DNA of 9,127 nt from Bacillota bacterium (GCA_003387805.1 QGSR01000062.1:1-9127); one strand, 5' to 3'; counted from the first letter of the stretch, positions 1 to 7,320 are shown. Numbers and translations are program-made. The notes: generated from the sequence alone by a model not told the origin.

Positions 1-93
1 CCTCCGGGCTGGACCTCCGGCGGAGGACCGCCCGCCGGCCAGGCGCCGCCGCCCGGCCAGAGTTTCGGCGCAGGGCCGGACGCCGGCGGGGCG
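1..93. other. Non-coding tail after minE, up to the window edge
   Basis: This GC-rich stretch contains no ATG, GTG or TTG on the minus strand, so no gene starts here in the direction of the operon. Two near-identical 15-mers (28-42 and 46-60, 13 of 15 bases the same) form a short direct repeat, and CCTCC-GGC-GGAGG at 15-27 is a small inverted repeat. No terminator with a U tract is visible. On the minus strand, positions 5-1 read GGAGG, which could be the ribosome binding site of a gene starting just outside the window. That reading is inference. Confidence 0.5.
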
Positions 94-366
94 CTACCGC
101 CCGGCCCGGGCGCCGGCGGCCCGCTTGACCGGGATGGTGGCCACCAGCGCGAAAGACTGGCCGTCCTGCTCCAGGTTGACCTCGGGCCCGCCCTCGTCAA
201 TCTCCAAGTACTTGGAGATGACGGCCAGGAGGTCTTCTTTGAGCGCGTTCAGCTCGTGGGGCGAAAGCGACATGCGGTCCTGGACCAGCACGAGCCGGAG
301 GCGCTCTTTCGCCACGTTTTTGCTTTGCTCCTCGCCGCGAAACAGCCTCTGAAAGAATTCCAGCAT
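94..366 (-). CDS. minE: Cell division topological specificity factor MinE
   Basis: MinE displaces MinD from the membrane by stimulating its ATPase, which confines the MinCD inhibitor to the cell poles and leaves midcell free for FtsZ. The 90-residue product has the family's usual length and layout. A short amphipathic N-terminus (residues 2-10, LEFFQRLFR) resembles the membrane-targeting segment. The MinD-contact helix follows (about 19-31, AKERLRLVLVQDR), then the topological-specificity domain (about 35-80, with SPHELNALKEDLL and ISKYLEI). The C-terminus ends in a short Ala/Arg/Gly tail. The ATG is preceded by GGAGGGGA at 5 nt spacing, and the gene starts 16 nt after minD with stop TAG. Its position directly behind minC and minD supports the call. 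Having minE instead of relying on DivIVA/MinJ separates this organism from Bacillus-type Min systems. Confidence 0.95.
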   Translation of the reverse strand: MLEFFQRLFRGEEQSKNVAKERLRLVLVQDRMSLSPHELNALKEDLLAVISKYLEIDEGGPEVNLEQDGQSFALVATIPVKRAAGARAGR

Positions 367-382
367 CGGCGTCCCCTCCGCC

Positions 383-1192
383 CTAGTGGCTCTTGTTCCG
401 GCCGATTCCGATGAAGCTGCGCACCCGGTCCATGAAGCCGGCTTCCTCCAGCGACAGGAACGGGACTTCCTCGCCTTCGATGCGCCGCACGATGTTGCGG
501 TAGGCCTGCGCCGGACGACCCCGGCCGTTGAGCACGATGGGCTCGCCCTTGTTGGTGGCCACGATGATGTCCTCGTCGTCGGGCACGACGCCCAGGAGCT
601 CCACCGCCAAAATCTCGATGATGTCGTCGATGTCCATCATGTCGCCTTTGCGCACCATGCGCGGGCGAATGCGGTTGACGATGAGCTTCGGATTGCTCAG
701 GTCGTTGGCCTCCAGCAAGCCGATGATGCGGTCCGCGTCCCGCACCGCGGCCACTTCGGGCGTGCACACGATGATGGCCTCGTCCGCGCCGGCGATGGCG
801 TTGCGGAAACCGTGCTCGATGCCCGCCGGCGAGTCCACCAGGACGTAGTCGAATTCCTCGGCCAGCTGCCGGACCAGCTCCGCCATCTTGTCCGGCGACA
901 CCGCGTCCTTTTCCCTCGTCTGCGCGGCCGGCAGCAGATAAAGCGTCTCCAGGCGCTTGTCTTTCACCAGCGCGTTGCGCAGGCGCGCGTGGCCTTCGAC
1001 GACCTCCACCAAGTCGTACACGATGCGGTTTTCCAGCCCCATGACCACGTCCAGGTTGCGCAGACCGATGTCCGCGTCCACCAGGCACACTTTGCGGCCC
1101 AGCTGCGCCAGACCCGCGCCCAGGTTGGCCGTCGTCGTGGTCTTGCCTACGCCGCCTTTGCCGCTGGTGATTACGATGACTCTGCCCGCCAT
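383..1192 (-). CDS. minD: Septum site-determining ATPase MinD
   Basis: MinD is a membrane-associated ParA/MinD-family ATPase that recruits MinC to the membrane and oscillates or is positioned by MinE. The 269-residue product shows the deviant Walker A motif GKGGVGKT (11-18) with its signature lysine K12. DADIGLRNLD (39-48) follows, and the Walker B-type strand VLVDSPAG lies at 117-124. The C-terminal segment GFMDRVRSFIGIG (252-264) fits the amphipathic membrane-targeting helix. I chose the ATG at 1192 because GGGAGGTT sits 5 nt upstream. An in-frame GTG at 1207 overlaps that same ribosome binding site and would add only five residues. minC ends 36 nt upstream and minE starts 16 nt downstream, so the three are surely co-transcribed. 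Stop codon TAG. Confidence 0.97.
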   Translation of the reverse strand: MAGRVIVITSGKGGVGKTTTTANLGAGLAQLGRKVCLVDADIGLRNLDVVMGLENRIVYDLVEVVEGHARLRNALVKDKRLETLYLLPAAQTREKDAVSPDKMAELVRQLAEEFDYVLVDSPAGIEHGFRNAIAGADEAIIVCTPEVAAVRDADRIIGLLEANDLSNPKLIVNRIRPRMVRKGDMMDIDDIIEILAVELLGVVPDDEDIIVATNKGEPIVLNGRGRPAQAYRNIVRRIEGEEVPFLSLEEAGFMDRVRSFIGIGRNKSH

Positions 1193-1197
1193 GGCCG

Positions 1198-1205
1198 AAC
1201 CTCCC
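1198..1205 (-). promoter_or_regulatory. Ribosome binding site that fixes the minD start
   Basis: On the minus strand this reads GGGAGGTT, 5 nt before the ATG at 1192. It lies just downstream of, and partly continuous with, an in-frame GTG at 1207. It can serve only the ATG, so the shorter MinD (269 residues, beginning MAGRVIVITSGKGG) is the better call. Confidence 0.8.
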
Positions 1206-1228
1206 ACACGCGAGCCTTCCGCCCGCGC

Positions 1229-1924
1229 TTACGGTACGTACTGTTCGATCTGAATGCGCTCGTCCACGACCAGGGCCATTTCCGGCCCGGTCGGATGGGG
1301 CTGGTGCCCGTCGGGGGGCCGGGAAATGTACTGCGCGATGCGCAGCTGCGTCGGCTGCAGCCGCAGCGCGATGACGCGGGCGTGGACGTCGCCCCGCGCG
1401 CCCGCGTGGACCACGCCCCGCAACGCCCCCATAACGACCACGTGCCCCGTGGACACGACCACCGCCCCGGGGTTGACGTCCCCCAGAATCACAACGGATC
1501 CGTCGTACTCCAAACGCTGCCCCGAGCGCAGCGTCCGCTGCGCCAGCAGACACCGCTCGTCCTCCAGCAGGTCCTGCGACGCCGCCCGGAGGACATCGTC
1601 CGCGGAGACGCCGTTCTCCGTCCGCGCGCGGCGGGACGCGGCTTCCGCCGGCGCCGGCCGCCGAGGCGGCTCCGCAGGCGCGTCCGCGTCCAACAAAGTC
1701 AAGCCGTGGGCACGAATGAGCTCGTGCAGCACCCGCTTTTCCACGTCGTCCAGCGGGCGGTCGCCGGCGTCCAGCCGGATGCTGGCGCCCGCGAAAAAGT
1801 CGCCGGCGGAACTGAGCTTGCGGCGCAGTTCCTCCACCACGACGCCCAAGGGCGCGTCGCGGTTGACCAGCACCGAAACGCCGCCTCTGTCGCCGCGGAA
1901 CACGACGGCTTCTCTGCCTTGCAT
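1229..1924 (-). CDS. minC: Septum site-determining protein MinC (FtsZ inhibitor)
   Basis: MinC inhibits FtsZ polymerisation and is brought to the membrane by MinD. The 231-residue product has the two-domain plan of the family. The N-terminal FtsZ-inhibiting domain spans about 1-80. A Pro/Ala/Arg-rich linker (about 81-104) leads to the C-terminal right-handed beta-helix domain (about 110-231). The C-domain carries the expected signatures: RSGQ (133-136), GDVNPGA (148-154), GALRGVVHAG (166-175), LQPTQLRIA (189-197) and the late PE pair (214-215). The C-domain is the clear match; the N-domain is identified by length and position. The ATG is preceded by GGAGGA at 5 nt spacing; stop TAA. The gene follows mrdA after the longest gap in the cluster and precedes minD by 36 nt. 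Confidence 0.95.
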   Translation of the reverse strand: MQGREAVVFRGDRGGVSVLVNRDAPLGVVVEELRRKLSSAGDFFAGASIRLDAGDRPLDDVEKRVLHELIRAHGLTLLDADAPAEPPRRPAPAEAASRRARTENGVSADDVLRAASQDLLEDERCLLAQRTLRSGQRLEYDGSVVILGDVNPGAVVVSTGHVVVMGALRGVVHAGARGDVHARVIALRLQPTQLRIAQYISRPPDGHQPHPTGPEMALVVDERIQIEQYVP

Positions 1925-2073
1925 GGCCGTCCTCCACTCAACCGTCCCCGTGCCGCCGCCACGCCCGCGCCGGGGCTTCGGCGCCCGCCAGGCGCGCCCG
2001 GCCCACGGCCGGCACGGTTTGCCAGCAGGTTTCTATACACGTCTCCCGCATCCCTGCTCCACGGCGGGAAAGT
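1925..2073. other. mrdA-minC intergenic region with possible small ORF or weak promoter
   Basis: This 149-bp gap is the longest inside the cluster. On the minus strand an open frame runs from an ATG at 2051 to a TGA at 1938 (37 codons, beginning MRETCIETCWQTV). GGAG lies 5 nt before that ATG, and its stop is 13 nt before the minC start, which is operon-like spacing. The sequence resembles no family I know, and overlapping frames are also open, so it may be chance. TATAGA (minus strand, 2038-2033) is a possible -10 element, but no good -35 is visible at 16-18 nt. A 6-bp GC-rich inverted repeat (1967-1972 with 1979-1984) has no U tract, so it is not a convincing terminator. Confidence 0.3.
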
Positions 2074-3918
2074 TTACGGACAGACGGATTCTTCGCCGTA
2101 CCAGGGCAGGCCGAAGTACGCCGCCAGCACCCGGCACGCCGCCGGCGCCGCCGCGGCCCCGCCGCCGCCGCCGTGCTCGATGAGCACCGCGACGGCCACC
2201 TCGGGGTCGTCCACGGGCGCGAAGGCCGCGAACCACGCGTGGGTCTCGCCGCCGCCGGGCACCTGGGCCGAGCCGGTCTTGCCCGCGACTTCAACGGGAA
2301 AGTCGCGGAACGCGTTGCGGGCCGTGCCCCGGGATCCGGCCACCACCGCCCGCAGGCCCGCGTGGAGCACGTCCCAGTGGGACGCGGGCGCCTCCAGGCG
2401 GCTCAGCACCACCGGCTCCCGTTCGTGCACGATTTCGCCCGTGGGCGCGATGATCGACTGGATCAGGTACGGCTGGTACACGACGCCGCGGTTGGCGATG
2501 CCCATGTACATGAGGGCCATCTGCAAAGGCGTCACCTGCAGGTAGCCCTGGCCGATGGAGACGTTGACCGTGTCGCCCGGGAACCAGATTTCCAGCATCT
2601 CGCTGCGTTTCCAGGCCGGATCCGGCACGACGCCGGGCGAATCCGCGGGCCGGATGTCCAGCCCGCTGGAAGCGCCCAGGCCCAGCGCCCGGGCGGTGTC
2701 GGCGATGGCCTGAATGCCCGCCCGCATGCCCATGGTGTAGAAATAGTCGTTGACCGAGCGTTCCATGGCCGCCACCGCGTCCACCGGCCCCGCGGGCGGC
2801 AGCCCCTGGGTGACGGTCCAGTCGCGGAAGACGGTGCCGCCCACCTCCACCGTGCCGGTGGCGTTGTACACCTCCGTCGGCGTGGTCACGCCGCGGCCCA
2901 GGGCGGCCAGCAGCGTCGCGGGCTTGAAGGACGAGCCCGGCGGGTAGTTGCCTTGCAGCGCCCGGTTGAACATGGGCGACAGGCGGTCCTCCTGCAGCTG
3001 CCGCCAGTACTCTGTCAGCTCCTCCGAAAGCAGGCGGTCGTTGTCGTAGGTGGGCACGCTGACCAGGGCCAGGACCGCCCCGGTGCGCACGTCCAGCACC
3101 ACCACCGCGGCGCCGCCCGGCGGCCGCGTGCGGTCCGGATCCGCAGCCAGCTCCTCCAGGCGCCGGGTGATGATGTCCATGACGGCCTGCTGCAGCGCCG
3201 CGTCCACCGTCAGCACCAAGTCATGGCCGGGCACGGGCGGCACCGAGCCCAGCTGGCGGATGGCCCGGCTCAGCGCGTTGACCTCCACCTGCTGAAAGCC
3301 GTGCTGCCCCCGCAAGTACTCCTCGTATGCCCGCTCGATGCCCGCCTTGCCCACCAGATCGTCGGGCCGGTAGCCCGAATACATGCGCAGATCTTCGGGG
3401 GACGCCGACAGCAGATACCCCAGCACGTGGGACATGGCCTGGCCGGCGGTGTAGCGGCGCACCGGCTCCTGCTCCAGGATGACGCCCGGCAGATCCATCC
3501 GGTTTTCCTCGATGGCCACCGCCACTTCCGGCGGCACGTCCCGGAACACCCGGATGGGCTCGTACGGGTACGCCCGGCGGCCGCCCTCCAGCGCCTCCTC
3601 GATTTCCTCGGGCGCCATGCCGAGGATGGCGCCCAGGCGCTCCACCACCAGGTCCCGTTCCTCCGTGAGGCCGCCGGGCACGACGGACACGGTGAACACC
3701 AGCCGGTTGTCGGCCACCACCCGGCCGATGCGGTCGTAGATTTTGCCCCGGGGCGCGGTGGTGGCCAGCCGCCGCAGCCGGTTGCCGTCGGCCAAGGCGG
3801 CGTACTCCTCGCCGTGGACGATTTGCAGCTGCCACATGCGGCCCAACAGCCCGAGGATCACCAGCAGCACCACGATGCCGATGGCCGCCGTGCGTCTTTT
3901 CAGCTCAGGTTCAGCCAC
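2074..3918 (-). CDS. mrdA: Penicillin-binding protein 2, elongasome D,D-transpeptidase
   Basis: This class B PBP cross-links new peptidoglycan during lateral wall growth, as the partner of RodA and the MreBCD scaffold. The 614-residue product has an uncleaved N-terminal membrane anchor (about 11-27), with the rest outside the membrane. The PBP dimerisation/pedestal domain (about 50-235) includes APRGKIYDRIGRVVADN near its start. The transpeptidase domain follows. All three active-site motifs are present: SSFK (329-332, nucleophile Ser329 inside PPGSSFKP), SVN (388-390) and KTG (547-549). The Gly/Ala-rich stretch near 582-594 is also usual in this family. The start is a GTG preceded by AAGGAGGG at 6 nt spacing; stop TAA. 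It lies 60 nt after mreD, the standard position in Firmicutes mre loci. The symbol pbpA is also used for such genes. Confidence 0.95.
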   Translation of the reverse strand: MAEPELKRRTAAIGIVVLLVILGLLGRMWQLQIVHGEEYAALADGNRLRRLATTAPRGKIYDRIGRVVADNRLVFTVSVVPGGLTEERDLVVERLGAILGMAPEEIEEALEGGRRAYPYEPIRVFRDVPPEVAVAIEENRMDLPGVILEQEPVRRYTAGQAMSHVLGYLLSASPEDLRMYSGYRPDDLVGKAGIERAYEEYLRGQHGFQQVEVNALSRAIRQLGSVPPVPGHDLVLTVDAALQQAVMDIITRRLEELAADPDRTRPPGGAAVVVLDVRTGAVLALVSVPTYDNDRLLSEELTEYWRQLQEDRLSPMFNRALQGNYPPGSSFKPATLLAALGRGVTTPTEVYNATGTVEVGGTVFRDWTVTQGLPPAGPVDAVAAMERSVNDYFYTMGMRAGIQAIADTARALGLGASSGLDIRPADSPGVVPDPAWKRSEMLEIWFPGDTVNVSIGQGYLQVTPLQMALMYMGIANRGVVYQPYLIQSIIAPTGEIVHEREPVVLSRLEAPASHWDVLHAGLRAVVAGSRGTARNAFRDFPVEVAGKTGSAQVPGGGETHAWFAAFAPVDDPEVAVAVLIEHGGGGGAAAAPAACRVLAAYFGLPWYGEESVCP

Positions 3919-3942
3919 CGCGCACCCTCCTTGGCCCCGCGC

Positions 3943-3969
3943 GCCCGGCCCGCCCGGCCCGCCCGGACC
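3943..3969. repeat. Three tandem copies of a 9-bp GC repeat
   Basis: The plus strand reads GCCCGGCCC twice (3943-3951, 3952-3960) and then GCCCGGACC (3961-3969). The array lies in the 60-bp gap between the mreD stop and the mrdA ribosome binding site. It is outside any gene, so copy-number change would alter only the spacing between the two genes. It may simply reflect the base bias of the genome. Confidence 0.7.
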
Positions 3970-3978
3970 CGGCCACGG

Positions 3979-4524
3979 TCACGCCTCCAGCCCCCTGGGC
4001 ATGAGCCAGTCCGCGAGCTGCCGCGTCAGCGGATACACCAGCGGCGTCAAGAGGAGGTGATAGACCAGCAGCGCCCCGATGATGCGGGGCCCCGCCTCCC
4101 AAAAGGGCAGGGAAAAGCCGAAGGCCGACGCGCCCGCCGCGTACACCGCCTGGGAAGCCACGGTGCCCAAGGCCACCGCGGAGGCCGTCACGGACCAGCG
4201 CTCGGGGAAAGCCCGCAAGCCCAGCAGTCCCGCGAAGAGGCCCGCTGCCGCGTAGCCCAGCCCGGACAGCCCCACCAGGTGGCCGCCGGGCACGTCCATC
4301 AAGAAGCCGAGAATGAAACCGAACACCGCGCCCGCGACGGGACCGCGGTGCAAACCGACACAGCACGCGACGACCACCAGCACCTCGGGATACACGCCCA
4401 ACAGCCGCAGCCGGCCGAAGGCGCCCATCTGCAGCGCAATCAGCACCAGCACTACCAGGCCGCCGCCCATCCATCGGGCGGCCTCCGCGGCGCGAGGTTC
4501 CCGGGGCTTCCAAACCAGCCTCAC
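3979..4524 (-). CDS. mreD: Rod shape-determining membrane protein MreD
   Basis: MreD is the integral membrane subunit of the elongasome and links MreC to the wall-synthesis enzymes. The 181-residue product is very hydrophobic, with about five or six predicted membrane spans (near 20-36, 45-58, 63-78, 85-103, 111-132 and 146-166). The central pattern YPEV (45-48) then GAVFGFILGFLMDVPGG (65-81, with Asp77) matches the Pro...Gly-Phe...Gly...Asp pattern of MreD. Sequence is weakly conserved in this family, so position between mreC and mrdA carries much of the call. The start is a GTG whose last two bases lie in the mreC stop (GTGA, a 4-bp overlap), which suggests translational coupling. The ribosome binding site in front (GGTGACGG) is poor compared with the neighbours. 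Stop TGA. Confidence 0.92.
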   Translation of the reverse strand: MRLVWKPREPRAAEAARWMGGGLVVLVLIALQMGAFGRLRLLGVYPEVLVVVACCVGLHRGPVAGAVFGFILGFLMDVPGGHLVGLSGLGYAAAGLFAGLLGLRAFPERWSVTASAVALGTVASQAVYAAGASAFGFSLPFWEAGPRIIGALLVYHLLLTPLVYPLTRQLADWLMPRGLEA

Positions 4525-5390
4525 GGCCCGTCACCGTCCGCGGCGCCCGGCGCGGCGGACGCGGCCCGGCCGTCCCCGGGCGCCCCCAGCACCGCGACCA
4601 CTTCCAGCGTGCCGAAATCGACGTACGGGCGCACCGTCACGTCTACCGACAAGCCAAAAGGGCCCACGGCCACTTCCTCCACCACGCCCACGGGGACGCC
4701 TTTCGGGAAGATGGAGCTCATGCCCGAGGTGACGATGACGTCGCCTTCAACAATGTCCGCCTCGGCCGTCAGCGGGCGCAGGCGCAGGCGCGTGCCGGGA
4801 TACCCCAGCCCCTCCACCAGCACCGGCTCGCCGGTGCGCTGCACGATGGCGCCCACGGCGCTGCGCGGGTCACTAAGCAAAATCACTTCCGAGCTAAACG
4901 CGCTGGCGCTGCGGATGTGGCCCACGGCGCCGTGGGCCGCCACCACGCCCATGTGCGGCTCGACGCCGTGCCGCCGTCCCTTGTTGATGGTCAGAACGCC
5001 CCACCAGTTGTTCAGGGGCCGGGCGATGACTTCCGCGAAGATGACGGGCCGGGGCGCTTCCGGGGGCAGATCCAGGGCGGCGCGCAGCGCCTCGTTCTGC
5101 CGCGCCAGCTCCTCCAGCCGCGCCACTTCCCGCCGGAGCGCGTCCACTTCTTCCCGCAGCCGGCGGTTTTCGTCGTGCGCGTTGAAGAGAGCCACCGCGC
5201 CGTCCCACAGACCCGCCACGGACTGGGTCACGCGGCTGGCGGTCATAAAAAGGGGCGTCAAGCCGTCCCGAAAGGCGGCTTCCAGGCGGCTGACGCCTTC
5301 TCGGGGTCTGGATGTCAAGAAAATAATGGCAACGAGGACGAGGACTAGGAGCCCCGCCACAGCCGCGACGGCCCGGCCTCGCGCTCGCAC
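4521..5390 (-). CDS. mreC: Rod shape-determining protein MreC
   Basis: MreC is a bitopic membrane protein whose extracellular part binds PBP2 and helps activate the elongasome. From the GTG at 5390 the product is 289 residues. A basic N-terminus is followed by one membrane span (about 8-26), a coiled coil (about 70-107, rich in Glu, Arg and Leu, around ENRRLREEVDALRREVARLEE) and a C-terminal beta-barrel region. That region includes NNWWGVLTINKG (127-138), the IVEGDVIVTSGMSSIFPKG stretch (213-231) and VRPYVDF near its end, all typical of MreC. An in-frame TTG at 5399 would add three residues, but AAAGGA touches it with no spacing, whereas the same element is 9 nt from the GTG. The gene starts 18 nt after mreB and overlaps mreD by 4 bp. 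The last 20 residues are low-complexity Ala/Gly/Asp. Confidence 0.94.
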   Translation of the reverse strand: MRARGRAVAAVAGLLVLVLVAIIFLTSRPREGVSRLEAAFRDGLTPLFMTASRVTQSVAGLWDGAVALFNAHDENRRLREEVDALRREVARLEELARQNEALRAALDLPPEAPRPVIFAEVIARPLNNWWGVLTINKGRRHGVEPHMGVVAAHGAVGHIRSASAFSSEVILLSDPRSAVGAIVQRTGEPVLVEGLGYPGTRLRLRPLTAEADIVEGDVIVTSGMSSIFPKGVPVGVVEEVAVGPFGLSVDVTVRPYVDFGTLEVVAVLGAPGDGRAASAAPGAADGDGP

Positions 5391-5399
5391 CCCGACCAA

Positions 5400-5405
5400 T
5401 CCTTT
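5400..5405 (-). promoter_or_regulatory. Ribosome binding site that decides the mreC start
   Basis: On the minus strand this reads AAAGGA. It is 9 nt upstream of the GTG at 5390 but directly adjacent to the in-frame TTG at 5399. Ribosome geometry therefore favours the GTG. Confidence 0.6.
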
Positions 5406-5408
5406 CGG

Positions 5409-6437
5409 TCAGCCGCTGGCTTTGCGCGACGTGATCGCGACGCGGCGCAGCAGGTCGTAATGTTCCAGGGTGGTGCCGGTGCCCCGCACCACGGCCGTCA
5501 GCGGATCTTCCGCGATATGAACCGGCATGCCCGTCTCCTCCATGAGCAAACGGTCCAGCCCGCGCATAAGGCTGCCGCCGCCGGCCAGCATGATGCCTTT
5601 GTCCATCACGTCCGCGGCCAGCTCGGGCGGCGTCCGCTCCAGCGTCATACGCACCGCGTCCACGATGGCGCCGGTGGGCTCGGCCATGGCCTCCCGCACC
5701 TCTTCCGCGCTCAACGTCACCGTCTTCGGCAGGCCGGTGACCAAGTCGCGGCCGCGCACCTCCATCGTCTCCGGCCCTTCCACCGGATACACCGAGCCGA
5801 TGGTCTGCTTGATTTCCTCCGCGGTGCGCTCGCCGATCAGCAGGTTGTACGTGCGGCGCACGTGCTGCACGATGGCTTCGTCGAACTGATCGCCGCCGAC
5901 CCGCACCGAACGGTGGGTCACGATGCCGCCCAGGGAAATGACGGCCACTTCCGTCGTGCCGCCGCCGATGTCCACGATCATGTTGCCCGTGGGCTCCTGC
6001 ACCGGCAGGCCGCAGCCGATGGCCGCGGCCATGGGCTCTTCGATGAGCCGGGCGTCCCGCGCGCCGGCCGACAGCGCCGCGTCGATGACGGCCCGCTTTT
6101 CCACTTCGGTCACGCCGGAAGGCACCGCCACGACCACACGGGGCCGGATCAGCCCGATGCCCCGGTGCGCCCGGGAGATGAAGTGCCGCAGCATGCGCTC
6201 GGTGATGTCGAAGTCCGCGATGACGCCGCCTTCCATGGGCCGGATGGCCACGATGCTCCCGGGCGTGCGGCCCACCATACGCTTCGCCTCTTCGCCGACG
6301 GCCAGCACTTGATTCGTTTCTTTGTCGATGGCCACCACCGACGGTTCCTGCACGACCACGCCTTTGCCCTTGACGTAGACCAGCGTGTTGGCGGTGCCAA
6401 GGTCGATGCCCATGTCGCGCCCGAAGGTGCCGAACAT
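5409..6437 (-). CDS. mreB: Rod shape-determining actin homologue MreB
   Basis: MreB is a bacterial actin that forms membrane-bound filaments and directs lateral wall synthesis. From the ATG at 6437 the product is 342 residues, the usual length. Actin-fold nucleotide motifs are in order: phosphate 1 loop DLGTANT (12-18), phosphate 2 loop VDIGGGTTE (155-163) and adenosine loop [14 protein letters not shown] (281-294). The family stretches [15 protein letters not shown] (22-36), [14 protein letters not shown] (46-59) and [12 protein letters not shown] (66-77) are also present. The MFG...[14 protein letters not shown] start matches MreB N-termini. An in-frame TTG at 6473 would add 12 residues with no family counterpart, and AAAGGGGA sits 10 nt before the ATG. 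The gene lies 55 nt after radC and 18 nt before mreC. Stop TGA. Confidence 0.97.
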   Translation of the reverse strand: MFGTFGRDMGIDLGTANTLVYVKGKGVVVQEPSVVAIDKETNQVLAVGEEAKRMVGRTPGSIVAIRPMEGGVIADFDITERMLRHFISRAHRGIGLIRPRVVVAVPSGVTEVEKRAVIDAALSAGARDARLIEEPMAAAIGCGLPVQEPTGNMIVDIGGGTTEVAVISLGGIVTHRSVRVGGDQFDEAIVQHVRRTYNLLIGERTAEEIKQTIGSVYPVEGPETMEVRGRDLVTGLPKTVTLSAEEVREAMAEPTGAIVDAVRMTLERTPPELAADVMDKGIMLAGGGSLMRGLDRLLMEETGMPVHIAEDPLTAVVRGTGTTLEHYDLLRRVAITSRKASG

Positions 6438-6447
6438 AGCGTGTGTG

Positions 6448-6455
6448 TCCCCTTT
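6448..6455 (-). promoter_or_regulatory. Ribosome binding site of mreB
   Basis: On the minus strand this reads AAAGGGGA, 10 nt before the ATG at 6437. It supports the 342-residue MreB over a longer form from a TTG at 6473. The spacer is mostly alternating A and C. Confidence 0.65.
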
Positions 6456-6492
6456 CACGGGCCGCGCAAACAATCCGTTGACGAACCGGCGC

Positions 6493-7230
6493 TCAAAATC
6501 CGTTTAAAAGCCCGCGTTGTTTCAAGCTCACGTAGGTATTGTCGCCAATTATAATGTGGTCGAGCACTTCGATGCCGAGCAGTTTCCCACCTGCCGCCAG
6601 GCGCCGGGTCAGCTCGATATCGTCCGCGCTCGGTTCCGGGTCACCGCTGGGGTGGTTGTGCACGAGGATGACCGCGGCGCTGCTGCGCTTGATGACCGCC
6701 TTGAACAACTCCCGGGGATGCACGAGCGTACCGCTCAAGTCGCCGACCGAAAGGGTTTCAATCTTGATGACGCGATGCTTCGTGTCCAGCATGAGCAGTT
6801 TGAACTGCTCGTGGTCCAGGTTGCGAAGGTCGTCCATCAACAGCTTCGCCACGTCGCCCGGATGCCGGATGGCGGTGCGAAGATAGCCCGGTTCCAGGGC
6901 GATCCTGCGTGCCAGCTCCACCGCCGCTTTGATTTGCGCCGCCTTGGCCAAGCCGATGCCCTTTATTTCCCGAAGCTCTTCGACATCCATGCGGGCCAAT
7001 CCTCGCAAGGACTCCGCTTTTCTCAACAAATGATCCGCCAGGGTGAGCGCGGACTTCCCCTGCGCGCCGCTGCCCAGCAAAATGGCCAGCAGCTCTCGGT
7101 TGCTCAGCGCCTGCGCGCCTTCGTTGAGCAGCCGCTCGCGCGGCCGCTCGTGCGCCGGCAGCTCGCGAATGACGACGGAATCGGCCTCCGCGACGGAGCC
7201 TGCGGCGGCGTACTTCGTCACCGTGGACAC
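6493..7230 (-). CDS. radC: RadC family JAMM/MPN-domain protein
   Basis: RadC proteins have a helix-hairpin-helix segment followed by a JAMM-type metal-binding domain. Their role is unsettled: the old DNA-repair assignment is not well supported, and the name should not be read as a function. From the GTG at 7230 the product is 245 residues. It has the family start [15 protein letters not shown] (21-35), the helix-hairpin-helix ([15 protein letters not shown], 89-103) and the metal motif [14 protein letters not shown] (191-204). The HxH, Ser and Asp residues expected of a JAMM site are all present. GGGAGG lies 8 nt before this GTG. An ATG at 7263 would add 11 residues but has only a weak upstream site (GAAAGCG). 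The gene follows maf and precedes mreB, the usual Firmicutes position. Stop TGA; the 3' end is AT-richer than the rest. Confidence 0.93.
   Translation of the reverse strand: MSTVTKYAAAGSVAEADSVVIRELPAHERPRERLLNEGAQALSNRELLAILLGSGAQGKSALTLADHLLRKAESLRGLARMDVEELREIKGIGLAKAAQIKAAVELARRIALEPGYLRTAIRHPGDVAKLLMDDLRNLDHEQFKLLMLDTKHRVIKIETLSVGDLSGTLVHPRELFKAVIKRSSAAVILVHNHPSGDPEPSADDIELTRRLAAGGKLLGIEVLDHIIIGDNTYVSLKQRGLLNGF
6548..6555. promoter_or_regulatory. Possible internal -10 element for mreB inside radC
   Basis: ATTATAAT is its own reverse complement, so a consensus TATAAT occurs on both strands here. On the minus strand it would start a transcript near 6541, about 104 nt before mreB. No good -35 is seen at 16-18 nt (GGCATC at 17), and there is no TGn extension. 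It codes for part of an Ile-Ile-Ile run in RadC, so it may be coincidental, though such AT-rich sequence is rare in this window. Confidence 0.2.
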
Positions 7231-7238
7231 CGACGGCA

Positions 7239-7244
7239 CCTCCC
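7239..7244 (-). promoter_or_regulatory. Ribosome binding site that decides the radC start
   Basis: On the minus strand this reads GGGAGG (GGGAGGTG with the next bases), 8 nt before the GTG at 7230. It lies inside the longer reading frame from the ATG at 7263, which has no comparable site, so it favours the shorter protein. Confidence 0.55.
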
Positions 7245-7320
7245 TGCCGGCCCGGCCGGCCATCGTGTTCGCTTTCGGCGGGACGCACCGTGCGGCCGGG
7301 GGGGATCGGCGCGGCCGGCC

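Noticed and set aside
1..131. Pro/Gly-rich open frame across the end of minE and the window edge
   Set aside because: The frame, containing LWPGGGAWPAGG, has no ATG, GTG or TTG start. It comes from the short GC-rich direct repeat, so there is no support for a gene.
1193..1207. GTG start for minD at 1207
   Set aside because: It overlaps the ribosome binding site that serves the ATG at 1192, and MAGRVIVITSGKGG is the normal MinD N-terminus.
249..1937. Minus-strand 562-codon frame running through minC, minD and minE
   Set aside because: It is an out-of-frame reading of the Min genes, rich in Arg and Gly, with no family motif.
2147..2174. GCC/GGC trinucleotide run as a possible slippage tract
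   Set aside because: It encodes the Gly/Ala-rich stretch that is normal near the C-terminus of PBP2 proteins, and the reading frame is intact.
2173..5460. Very long open frames on the plus strand (for example 2173-5460 and 386-2545)
   Set aside because: They lie antisense to mrdA, mreD, mreC, minC and minD, whose proteins carry complete family motifs. Long antisense frames are expected in GC-rich DNA because stop codons are rare, and the translations are His/Arg/Pro/Ala-rich without recognisable domains.
6439..6448. GT/AC dinucleotide run in the mreB ribosome-binding-site spacer as a phase-variation switch
   Set aside because: Only about four units are present, too few for meaningful slippage.
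6438..6473. TTG start for mreB at 6473
   Set aside because: It adds 12 residues without a family counterpart. The ribosome binding site at 6448-6455 serves the ATG at 6437.
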